A stretch of DNA of 64,000 nt. Source: Sphingobium lactosutens DS20. Its GTDB lineage: Bacteria > Pseudomonadota > Alphaproteobacteria > Sphingomonadales > Sphingomonadaceae. The translations under genes were made by a program, and so were the position numbers. The notes below the pieces were generated by a model. That model searched no databases, had not been told where the DNA came from, and saw only the letters and a program-made list of their open reading frames with translations. The stretch spans positions 1 through 64,000 of the forward strand of contig NZ_ATDP01000056.1 in the NCBI RefSeq assembly GCF_000445105.1, written 5' to 3'. Below, piece by piece: positions 8,267-16,094 of the stretch (within the stretch, counting starts at the first letter, position 1; each line of letters opens with the position of its first letter).

Positions 8267-9484
8267 ATGACCGCAGCAACCAGCATTGCGTGCGCCGCGA
8301 CCATTGGCTTCGATGAAGCGCAGGCGATCGTGCGGAAGAGTTGCGTGCCGCTAGGTTTTGAGTTCGTGCCTCTTGGCAAGGCAGGCCGGCGCGTCCTTGC
8401 CAGGGATGTCGTCGCCGGGATTGATTCGCCACGGCGGGACTGCGCGGCTATGGACGGATATGCCGTGCATTCCCGCGATCTTGCGCAAGGGGTCATCCGG
8501 TTTCGCCTCTCCGGCGAAAGTGGCGCCGGTGGACCGCTTCCAGTGCCGTTGCCACCCGGCACGGCGGTTCGAATATCGACCGGCGCGCCGATGCCTCCGG
8601 GTGCCGACCGTGTCGTCATGCGCGAATATGCGATGATCGACGGGAAACATGTCATACTGACGGACAGGGGTGGCAAGGGCCATGTCCGCAGGCGCGGCGA
8701 TGATTTTGCGCGAGGCCAGACATTGCTGACCGCAGGCACCCGCATGGATGCGCGGGCCATGGTCGTGACCGCCGCCGCCGACGTAGAGGGTGTGACCGTA
8801 TGGCGCCGGCCGCGCGTGCATGTCATGACCAATGGCGACGAACTGGTCGAACCCGGCAAGGCCGCAATGCAGGCCGATACCGTTCCTGATAGTCTAAGCG
8901 AAGCTTTGACGCTGATAGCGCGGCAATGGGGCGGCAAGCTGACCGGCATGTCACGCGCGACCGACCGGATCGACAGCCTGCGCGATGCCGCGCAGGCCGC
9001 GCTTTCCGAAACCGACATTTTGGTGCTGGCGGGGGGCGCATCGCATGGACATCGGGATCTGGCCCGCGCAGCGCTCCTGCCGCTCGGCCTGCGCCTCGCC
9101 TTCGCGGGCGTTGCCATGAAGCCGGGCAAGCCTCTGTGGTATGGCAGAATCGGCAGGACTCACATTCTGGGCCTACCAGGAAATCCGACTGCCGCCCTGA
9201 CGACCGCGCGTCTGTTTCTGGCGCCGATGATCGCGGCCATGTCAGGCGCCGGTTTCGCCTCTGCCTTGCGCTGGTCCAGCCATGCGTCGTCCCTTGCTTT
9301 GGAGGAAGGCGGCGACAGGGATCAGTTCTTATGCGGGGTGACGCAGGGCAATACCGTTCGAACTATTGAACGCCAGCAGGCGTCGGCGCAGATGATGCTG
9401 GCGCAAGCGGATGTCCTCGTCGAGCGACGGGCAGGTGTGCCTGCCGGTCCGGCAGGTTCCGTTCTACAATGCCTGCGCTTCTGA
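8267..9484 (+). CDS. moeA: Molybdopterin molybdenumtransferase
   Basis: A 405-residue protein that inserts molybdate into adenylated molybdopterin. Recognisable MoeA signatures are CAAMDGYAVHS, STGAPMPPGADRVVM, MTNGDELVEPG, LAGGASHGHRDLAR and the C-terminal MKPGKPLWYGRIGRTHILGL-PGNP region. It starts nine bases after the cobA stop and ends just before mobA. It provides molybdenum cofactor for NasA; being in the same operon, it is probably induced with it. Confidence 0.93.
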   Translation: MTAATSIACAATIGFDEAQAIVRKSCVPLGFEFVPLGKAGRRVLARDVVAGIDSPRRDCAAMDGYAVHSRDLAQGVIRFRLSGESGAGGPLPVPLPPGTAVRISTGAPMPPGADRVVMREYAMIDGKHVILTDRGGKGHVRRRGDDFARGQTLLTAGTRMDARAMVVTAAADVEGVTVWRRPRVHVMTNGDELVEPGKAAMQADTVPDSLSEALTLIARQWGGKLTGMSRATDRIDSLRDAAQAALSETDILVLAGGASHGHRDLARAALLPLGLRLAFAGVAMKPGKPLWYGRIGRTHILGLPGNPTAALTTARLFLAPMIAAMSGAGFASALRWSSHASSLALEEGGDRDQFLCGVTQGNTVRTIERQQASAQMMLAQADVLVERRAGVPAGPAGSVLQCLRF

Positions 9485-9485
9485 C

Positions 9486-10007
9486 ATGGCCCTGCTGGGA
9501 GCGATCATTGGAGGTGGCATGTCGCGGCGCTTCGGCTCCGACAAGGCCATGGCGCGGATTGATGGCGTTACGCTTCTGGACCACGTCCATGCCGCCTTGC
9601 AGCCTCAGGTCGACGATATCGTCTTGTGCGGGCGTAGCTGGCTGGAGTGGACCTCCATCCCGGACGTGCCGGGCCCGGGCCTTGGGCCGTTGGGGGGCAT
9701 GGCCGCGGCCTTGGAATATGGCCGCCGTAACGGCTTCGACGCTGTTCTGACAGTTCCGTTAGACACCTATCCACTTCCAAGTGACCTCGCTCGCTCGCTC
9801 GGAACTGGGCCAGTTTGTTTCGCTGACCAGTATATGGTGGGTATTTGGCCAGCATCGCTATGTGCTCGCTTGAACGCGCATATTGTCAGCGGCCACCGGT
9901 CCGTGCGGTCATGGATCAGCGCCTCAGGCTGTCAATTAATAAAAGTCGATAATCTCGCCTGGAGAAACATTAATGTAGCTACAGATCTACATGAAATTTT
10001 TGAATAA
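9486..10007 (+). CDS. mobA: Molybdenum cofactor guanylyltransferase
   Basis: A 173-residue nucleotidyltransferase that adds GMP to Mo-molybdopterin, giving the MGD cofactor needed by NasA. The N-terminal signature reads IIGGGMSRRFGSDKA, followed by PGPGLGPLGGMAAALEY and PLDTYPLP. The ATG at 9486 begins right at the conserved N-terminus, one base after the moeA stop. The last 100 or so bases are much more AT-rich than the rest of the operon, but the C-terminus (RNINVATDLHEIFE) still looks like the usual NiNtpeDL ending. This suggests that the compositional boundary lies at or just inside the gene end. Confidence 0.9.
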   Translation: MALLGAIIGGGMSRRFGSDKAMARIDGVTLLDHVHAALQPQVDDIVLCGRSWLEWTSIPDVPGPGLGPLGGMAAALEYGRRNGFDAVLTVPLDTYPLPSDLARSLGTGPVCFADQYMVGIWPASLCARLNAHIVSGHRSVRSWISASGCQLIKVDNLAWRNINVATDLHEIFE

Positions 10008-10427
10008 TCACAACATCATCTCGAAGGGATTCTTAAACTGCTAATCGCAGAGTTGACTGGCCACTTAGATGTGGCCTGATCAGAATCGCGCGCTTTCGGC
10101 GATGTTTAATCTTTTTAATAGTTCCTGGACAGGTGAGGCGGGCCCGTGGGGTGCACCCTTTCAATAATTTTATCGCCAGGGTCTTGCTGGGCCGCCAGCC
10201 TCTCCGCCAAGGCTGCCCGTTTCAAAGAGCAATGACGGTAAAATTACCGATGTCTGTTTCCAAACCAAAACCTGCCGCTCGCAAATACAAAACTGAATGG
10301 CAGGTTTGTCCCAGGCCCAGTCATAATCGGGCGGTCCGCTTTCAAGCATCGTAATATTGCGGTCGAACGGCTTGAGTGGGCGCAGTCCGGACAACTCACG
10401 GCAGCATCCACCGGCGCATTCCAGCCA
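10008..10427. other. AT-richer gap with no recognisable gene
   Basis: About 420 bases separate mobA from the MASE1 remnant. The segment is visibly more AT-rich than its neighbours. Short open frames on both strands show no family resemblance. CCTCTCCGCCAA at 10199-10210 also occurs at 36002-36013 beside the tRNA-Ser fragment (see findings). The stretch from about 10365 to 10390 in frame with the MASE1 remnant could encode ERLEWAQSG; a similar ERLEWA-type string recurs near 11838. Confidence 0.4.
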
Positions 10428-11168
10428 ATGGCGCTTTCCAGCTTGGTATTTGGACTTGGCTGGAAGGTCGCCATGCCGCTGGCGATCACAAATGTCGGCG
10501 AAGCCTTCGCCGCGGCGTGGATGGTCCGTCGTGCCTATCCCCGTTTCGGACAATTCTTGTCCGCTCGCGAGATTCTCTGGTTTGTAGCCGTTGCCGGCAT
10601 CGCCGTTCCGCTGGTCGTCGCATTTGTCGGGGCCTTGTTCGTCCATATCGCCGGCCGGGCGCCCTATTGGACGACGTGGCGTGATTGGTTCACCGCCCAT
10701 GCAGTGGGCGTGATCGCATTCGGCCCGCCGATGATCCTCCTGCTTGGAGGGTACATCAACAGGTGGATGAAACGCGTCGACCGGATCAGGGCGATAGAGG
10801 CATGGGCGATCATGCTGGCTGTGTGCGCCGTGGCGACTGTCACGTTTGGCTAGGGCCAGATCCCCCTTCTCGCGTTGCCCTTTCTGCCGATGATGCTGGC
10901 AACGCTACGACTTGGGCGTTTCGGTGCAGTCACCTCCATCGTCATCCTCGTCACCATCGCCAGCATTTTCTCCCTGTCCGGCGTGGGGCCCACGACGATG
11001 ATTTCGGGCGGAATGGGCCTGCGCCTCCAGATCCTTCAGGCGTACTTCGCCACCGTCGTGATGGTGATCCTGCCAACCGCCGGCGCGCTCAAGTCAAGAG
11101 GGCGCCTGTATGAATTGAAGAGAGCCGAACGCTGGCTAGCGGCATTCCAGATGCCACCCTTTCGATAA
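10428..11168 (+). pseudogene. Broken MASE1 membrane-sensor protein
   Basis: One frame runs from 10428 to 11168 and is interrupted only by a TAG at 10851-10853. Before the stop it has NVGEAFAAAWMVRRA, several membrane spans and WRDWFTAHAVGVIAFGPPMIL. After the stop it continues in frame with GQIPLLALPFLPMMLATLRLG, again typical of MASE1 integral-membrane sensor domains. No GGDEF, EAL or kinase output domain follows: the frame ends with MPPFR and a stop. It is therefore read as a MASE1 domain remnant with a nonsense mutation and lost 5' and 3' parts. A stop-codon readthrough or a sequencing error at 10851 cannot be excluded. Confidence 0.7.
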
Positions 11169-11257
11169 TCGAAGAAACGGGGTACCTCATTCCGTTGGAA
11201 CAACCTCAACCGCTAATGAGCGTCTTGAAGGCCAAACTTTTCAATTGATTGGATGCC

Positions 11258-11674
11258 ATGAATCCCTGTCTGTCATTAAGCGAACTTGCCGAGTTTCTCG
11301 ATGGCGCATTTCCGAGCGAAACGCGCGCGTCCCTTGGCGCTGTGGTCGATGTTCAAGCTGGGCATGTCCGCATGACCCTCGATCCGAACTCAAGCATGGG
11401 TCGGCCCGGAGGGATCGTATCGGGGCCAACGCTCATGGCACTTACCGATGTTGCAGCCTATGCGGTGATTATCGCTCACCATGGGCGAAAGGAGATGGCA
11501 GTAACAAACGGTCTGTCCATCTCCTTCCTCCGCGCCTGCAAAATGGAGACGATCATTGCAGACGCCCGATTATTAAAGCTGGGCCGCCGACTGGCCACGG
11601 TCGATGTGCGGGTCTGGCAGGGGAATGAGGACCACCTTATCGCCCAAGCCACTGTCGGTTACGCGCTCCCGTAG
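11258..11674 (+). CDS. PaaI-type hotdog-fold thioesterase
   Basis: A 138-residue single-domain protein. The segment GGIVSGPTLMALTDVAAYAVI is the hotdog helix with the acidic residue typical of PaaI/YdiI acyl-CoA thioesterases, and TNGLSISFLRAC is the following strand. The ATG at 11258 is preferred over the TTG at 11249. Its substrate cannot be read from the sequence. It lies alone between the MASE1 remnant and the conjugation genes, so context gives no pathway. Confidence 0.75.
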   Translation: MNPCLSLSELAEFLDGAFPSETRASLGAVVDVQAGHVRMTLDPNSSMGRPGGIVSGPTLMALTDVAAYAVIIAHHGRKEMAVTNGLSISFLRACKMETIIADARLLKLGRRLATVDVRVWQGNEDHLIAQATVGYALP

Positions 11675-12029
11675 CTTGGGCTTCAACGCGCCGCTGACGG
11701 AGGATCTGATACGCTCGTAAGCCAGGAATGTCCTCTGTCAGCGAAAGCGGGCGGTCGGGTGGCGAGCTTGGAACGACTGATTAGTCCCACACCAGTCAAA
11801 TCCGAATGTCCGATTCTGGGCGGGAGCATAATGCTGCCAAACGGCTTGAATGGGCGCCGAGCTGCTGGACCGCTTATGAGGAACCAACGTCATTTGCCCG
11901 TCGGCGGTTGAAAGGACGTCTTAAGCGGGTTGGACTGAGCGTAACCGATGTAACGCTCTCGAACTGGCCTGATCCACCCTTGGTTTCACTTGCGCTGCCG
12001 TGATGGCCGGCGAGTCGGAGCCAAGGCAC
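11675..12029. other. Intergenic region before traG, with an imperfect inverted repeat
   Basis: GCTGACGGAGGA (11693-11704) and TCCTCTGTCAGC (11731-11742) form a hairpin with one mismatch and a 26-base loop. A 65-codon open frame at 11806-12003 (starting MSDSGREHNAAKRLEWA) has no recognised family and is not called as a gene. In related conjugative elements the relaxase genes often lie upstream of traG; none is present here. Confidence 0.4.
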
Positions 12030-14069
12030 ATGACCCCCACCAAGCTGCTAGTCGGGCAGATTTTCATCGTTTTCGCGATCGTCCTGCTGGGCGTATGGGC
12101 GGGAACCCAATGGGCCGCCGCCATGCTGGGCTATCAGGCGCAGCTCGGTGCGCCTTGGACGATCGCGTGCGGCATCCCGGTCTATCGGCCATGGCAGCTG
12201 TTCGGATGGTGGTATCATTACGAGGCTTATGCGCCCGAGGTCTTCGACAAGGCTGGCGCGCTGGCCGGGGCTAGCGGATTTCTCGGATGCGCTGCGGCCA
12301 TCGTCGGATCGCTTTGGCGCGCGCGTCAGAACCGCCACGTCACCACTTATGGCTCGTCACGCTGGGCGTCGCAGCGCGAGATCGCTAACGCGGGCCTGCT
12401 GCGCGATGCCGGTGTCTTTCTCGGCCGGCTCGGCTCCGACTATCTGCGTCATGACGGCCCTGAGCATATCATGGCCTTTGCGCCGACCCGCTCGGGCAAG
12501 GGCGTCGGCCTCGTCGTGCCGTCTCTCCTGTCCTGGACCGGCAGTGTCGTCGTTCACGACATCAAGGGCGAGAACTGGACACTGACCGCCGGCTGGCGCT
12601 CGCGCTTTTCGCACTGCCTGCTGTTCAACCCGACCGATCCGCGCTCGGCCCGGTACAATCCGCTTCTGGAGGTTCGCAAAGGCCCGGACGAAGTGCGCGA
12701 CGTGCAGAATATCGCCGATATTCTCGTCGACCCGGAAGGCGGGCTGGAGCGGCGTTCGCACTGGGAAAAAACCAGTCACTCATTGCTGGTCGGCGCCATT
12801 CTCCATGTCCTCTATGCCGAGGAAGAGAAGACGCTGGCGCGCGTCGCCACCTTTCTCTCCGATCCCCAGCGCAGCTTTGCCAGCACCCTGCGCCGCATGA
12901 TGGCGACAAATCATCTGGGCACGTCCAAGCATCCCCAGGTCCATCCCGTCGTCGCCAGCGCCGCGCGCGAAGTGCTGAACAAGAGCGAGAACGAGCGGTC
13001 CGGCGTGCTCTCCACGGCGATGTCGTTCCTTGGCCTCTACCGTGATCCGACCGTGGCGCAGACGACATCCGCTTGCGACTGGCGCATCGCCGATCTCGTC
13101 GATGCCAGGGCGCCGGTGTCGCTCTACCTCGTCATTCCGCCCTCGGACATCTCGCGGACCAAGCCGCTGGTCCGGCTGGTCCTGAACCAGATTGGCCGCC
13201 GCCTGACCGAGCGGCTGGAGGGCGATCCCCGTAAGAGCCGCAAGCACCAGTTGCTGATGATGCTGGACGAATTCCCGGCACTGGGCCGCCTCGACTTCTT
13301 CGAGACCGCGCTCGCCTTCATGGCCGGCTATGGCATCCGCGCCTACCTCATCGCGCAGAGCCTGAACCAGATCAGCAAGGCCTATGGCGAGAGCAACGCC
13401 ATCCTCGACAATTGCCACGTCCGCATCGCCTTCAGCTCGAACGATGAACGCACGGCCAAACGGATCAGCGATGCGCTCGGCACCGCGACCGAACTGCGCG
13501 CGCAGCGCAACTATGCCGGGCATCGGCTCGCGCCCTGGCTCAGCCATGTCATGGTGTCGCGACAGGAGACAGCCCGGCCGCTGCTGACGCCCGGCGAGGT
13601 CATGCAACTGTCGCCCGCCGATGAACTGGTGATGGTCTCGGGGCTGGCGCCGATCCGGGCAAAGAAGCTGCGCTACTATGAGGACCGCAACTTTGCCGCG
13701 CGCGTGATGCCGCCGCCAGTGCTTAGTGATGGCCCCTATCAGGATCGGCCGGAATCCCGCGCTGACGACTGGGGAATCGAAGTCCGCAGTCCCCATGATG
13801 GCCTCGCTGCTGCATCCACGGACGATGCCGATGCTTTCGCGGAGGCGGAGGGTGGTCTTCAGCGTGAGCGCCATCCCGGCCTCGCCGAGGAGCAGGCCCC
13901 GGCCCCGGATGAGACGGAGCGCGATGCCGCCCCCGGCACCGACGACGAGAGCGACGAGGTCGCCGACCGACGCGCCATGGACCGTCTGCGCAATCTGAAC
14001 CCGGTCCAGCGTGCCTATGGCATTAACGAGAGCACGGATCGCGGCGACGATCTGCTGCCGAACTTCTGA
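12030..14069 (+). CDS. traG: Conjugal transfer coupling protein
   Basis: A 679-residue VirD4/TraG-type ATPase that brings relaxosome DNA to the mating channel at the inner membrane. Two N-terminal membrane segments (KLLVGQIFIVFAIVLLGVWAG, and one ending near VGSLWRA) precede the ATPase. Walker A is PTRSGKGVGLVVPS and Walker B lies in LLMMLDEFPALGRLDF. The acidic, low-complexity C-terminus is usual. The ATG at 12030 gives the usual N-terminus; a GTG at 12000 would add ten residues. No relaxase partner is found nearby. Confidence 0.93.
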   Translation: MTPTKLLVGQIFIVFAIVLLGVWAGTQWAAAMLGYQAQLGAPWTIACGIPVYRPWQLFGWWYHYEAYAPEVFDKAGALAGASGFLGCAAAIVGSLWRARQNRHVTTYGSSRWASQREIANAGLLRDAGVFLGRLGSDYLRHDGPEHIMAFAPTRSGKGVGLVVPSLLSWTGSVVVHDIKGENWTLTAGWRSRFSHCLLFNPTDPRSARYNPLLEVRKGPDEVRDVQNIADILVDPEGGLERRSHWEKTSHSLLVGAILHVLYAEEEKTLARVATFLSDPQRSFASTLRRMMATNHLGTSKHPQVHPVVASAAREVLNKSENERSGVLSTAMSFLGLYRDPTVAQTTSACDWRIADLVDARAPVSLYLVIPPSDISRTKPLVRLVLNQIGRRLTERLEGDPRKSRKHQLLMMLDEFPALGRLDFFETALAFMAGYGIRAYLIAQSLNQISKAYGESNAILDNCHVRIAFSSNDERTAKRISDALGTATELRAQRNYAGHRLAPWLSHVMVSRQETARPLLTPGEVMQLSPADELVMVSGLAPIRAKKLRYYEDRNFAARVMPPPVLSDGPYQDRPESRADDWGIEVRSPHDGLAAASTDDADAFAEAEGGLQRERHPGLAEEQAPAPDETERDAAPGTDDESDEVADRRAMDRLRNLNPVQRAYGINESTDRGDDLLPNF

Positions 14070-14083
14070 CGGGGAGAACGGCA

Positions 14084-14485
14084 GTGAAACCACGCCATCA
14101 TCTCTATCTCGACGAGGAACTTACCGCCCGTCTCGACATGCTGGCATCGAAACCGGGCACGTCGAAGTCCGCGATCATCTCCGACGCCCTGCGCGAATAT
14201 CTCAATCGCCGCGCCACCCGCGAAGTCGATGACCTGCTCAAGCACCGGCTCGACCGGCTCAGCAATCAGCTGGGACGTATCGAGCGCGACGCAACCGTGC
14301 TTCTCGAAACCCTGTCGCTGTTCGTCCGCTATCAGCTGACTGTGACGGCGCCGCTGCCCGAGGCGGACAAGGCTGCACAGGTGGTCGGGCGCGAGCGCTT
14401 CCGCCGTTTCGTCGATCAGGTGGGACGACAGCTTGCGACTGGTCGGTCGATCGACACTCCGGCTGGCGATGGTGAGCCGTCATGA
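14084..14485 (+). CDS. CopG/ribbon-helix-helix-type protein of the trb operon
   Basis: A 133-residue protein starting with GTG after a GGGGAGA RBS. The N-terminus (KPRHHLYLDEELTARLDMLA followed by KSAIISDALREYL) has the ribbon-helix-helix pattern, and a helical region follows. Genes of this kind sit between traG and trbB in most Trb-type ICE modules and may regulate the operon. Its stop overlaps the trbB start (ATGA). Confidence 0.85.
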   Translation: MKPRHHLYLDEELTARLDMLASKPGTSKSAIISDALREYLNRRATREVDDLLKHRLDRLSNQLGRIERDATVLLETLSLFVRYQLTVTAPLPEADKAAQVVGRERFRRFVDQVGRQLATGRSIDTPAGDGEPS

Positions 14486-15459
14486 GCGGCGCGCTTGGGG
14501 CACAGTCACGCGACCGTCGCAGCGCCATGCTGCGCACCGCCATGGGACCGGCCATTGCCGCCGCGCTCGCCGATCCGCTTGTCATTGAGATCATGGTTAA
14601 CCCGGATGGCGTGCTGCGGCTCGACCGTCTTGGCGAAGGCCGGATCGAGACCAGCGCCCGGCTGGAAGTGGCCGAGGCAGAGCGGATCGTGCGTCTCGTC
14701 GCCAGCCATGTGCGCGCAGAGATCCATGCCGACGCGCCGATCATCAGTGCCGAACTACCTGACGGTGGCGAACGCTTCGAAGGTCTGCTCCCGCCGGTAG
14801 CGTCGGCGCCATGCTTCGCCATCCGCAAGCCGGCTGTCCGCATCCACCGCCTCGCTGACTATGTGGCCGACGGCATCATGCGTGCTGAAGTCGCCGTGGT
14901 GCTCGCCAAAGCCGTCGTCGACCGGCGCAACATCCTCATCGCGGGCGGCACCTCGTCGGGCAAGACCACGCTGGCGAACGCGCTGCTGGCCGAAATGGCT
15001 CAACTCGACGAGCGGGTGATCCTGATCGAGGATACGCGCGAGTTACAATGCGCCGCGCCCGATACAGTGGCGCTGCGAACGAAGCCCGGCGCCGTGACGA
15101 TGGCCGATCTCGTCCGCTCGACCTTACGGTTGAGACCCGACCGCATCATCGTTGGCGAGGTCAGGGGCGGCGAAGCCCTCGACATGCTTAAGGCCTGGAA
15201 CACTGGCCATCCCGGCGGCATCGCCACCGTCCATGCCAACAGCGCGCGATCCGCGCTCTACCGCATCGAACAGCTGGTGGCGGAAAGTGTCGTCACCGTG
15301 CCGCGCCGCCTGATCGCAGAAGCGATCGACATGGTGGTGCTCATCTCCGGCCGAGGCATCGGCCGCAGGATCGAGACCGTTGCCGAGGTCGGCGGGCTCG
15401 ATGAGGGCGGCGATTACGCCGTCACTGACCTCGTCATCCCCCACAGCACTGGAGACTGA
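14482..15459 (+). CDS. trbB: Conjugal transfer ATPase
   Basis: A 325-residue VirB11-like secretion ATPase that powers pilus assembly and transfer. Walker A is AGGTSSGKTTLANALL (about residues 155-170). DTRELQC and the segment VGEVRGGEALDMLKAWNTGH are the Asp-box/Walker B region. HANSARSALYRIEQL is the following conserved His-box area. The start overlaps the preceding gene by four bases. Confidence 0.95.
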   Translation: MSGALGAQSRDRRSAMLRTAMGPAIAAALADPLVIEIMVNPDGVLRLDRLGEGRIETSARLEVAEAERIVRLVASHVRAEIHADAPIISAELPDGGERFEGLLPPVASAPCFAIRKPAVRIHRLADYVADGIMRAEVAVVLAKAVVDRRNILIAGGTSSGKTTLANALLAEMAQLDERVILIEDTRELQCAAPDTVALRTKPGAVTMADLVRSTLRLRPDRIIVGEVRGGEALDMLKAWNTGHPGGIATVHANSARSALYRIEQLVAESVVTVPRRLIAEAIDMVVLISGRGIGRRIETVAEVGGLDEGGDYAVTDLVIPHSTGD

Positions 15460-15462
15460 TCC

Positions 15463-15792
15463 ATGTACGCATCACGTTCGTTCGTCCCCGCGCGCCTGTC
15501 GCGCGCCACGCTCATCGCTGCCGCTCTGCTGCTGCCCGTCACTGCCATGGCGTCCGGTTCGGGGATGCCGTGGGAGGAACCGCTTCAGCAGATTCTGGAG
15601 TCGGTACAGGGGCCGGTCGCCAAGATCGTCGCGGTGATCATTATCATAACCACCGGCCTGGCGCTGGCGTTCGGTGAGACCTCCGGCGGTTTCCGCAAGC
15701 TGATCCAGATCGTTTTCGGCCTCTCGATCGCCTTTGCCGCCTCCAGCTTCTTCCTCTCCTTCTTCAGCTTCGGCGGCGGGGCATTGGTCTGA
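15463..15792 (+). CDS. trbC: Pilin-like conjugal transfer protein
   Basis: A 109-residue protein with an N-terminal signal sequence (about residues 1-29) and two hydrophobic spans (KIVAVIIIITTGLALAFGE and IVFGLSIAFAASSFFLSFF), the VirB2/TrbC prepilin layout. It starts three bases after trbB and its stop overlaps the trbD ATG. Confidence 0.92.
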   Translation: MYASRSFVPARLSRATLIAAALLLPVTAMASGSGMPWEEPLQQILESVQGPVAKIVAVIIIITTGLALAFGETSGGFRKLIQIVFGLSIAFAASSFFLSFFSFGGGALV

Positions 15793-16094
15793 TGGCCGGG
15801 CCTGGCTCCATCGCCGACGGCGGGCATAGCGGCAGTGCTCGTATCGAGGGCTTCGAGGTGCCGCTGCATCGCTCGCTGACCGAGGCGATCCTGCTCGGCG
15901 GCGCGCCGCGCGGGATCGCGATCCTCAACGGCACGCTCGCCGCCGCGATGGGGCTGGGCCTCCAGCAGTGGATCGCAGGCCTGCTGCTCTGGCTCGCCGG
16001 GCACAGCCTCGCCGTCTTTGCGGCCAAGCGCGATCCCGATTTCGCGCCCGTGCTGGCCCGACACCTCCGGCAGAAGGTCTATCTCTCATGCTGA
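15792..16094 (+). CDS. trbD: Conjugal transfer inner-membrane protein
   Basis: A 100-residue VirB3-like protein. The start (EGFEVPLHRSLTEAILLGGA) is characteristic of TrbD, and two membrane segments follow. It is probably associated with TrbE. The ATG overlaps the trbC stop by one base and the end overlaps trbE by seven bases. Confidence 0.92.
   Translation: MAGPGSIADGGHSGSARIEGFEVPLHRSLTEAILLGGAPRGIAILNGTLAAAMGLGLQQWIAGLLLWLAGHSLAVFAAKRDPDFAPVLARHLRQKVYLSC

Noticed and set aside
11806..12003. 65-codon frame before traG (MSDSGREHNAAKRLEWA...)
   Set aside because: No family recognised and no RBS. A similar ERLEWA string near 10367 hints at a repeat or fragment, but the match is too short to call.
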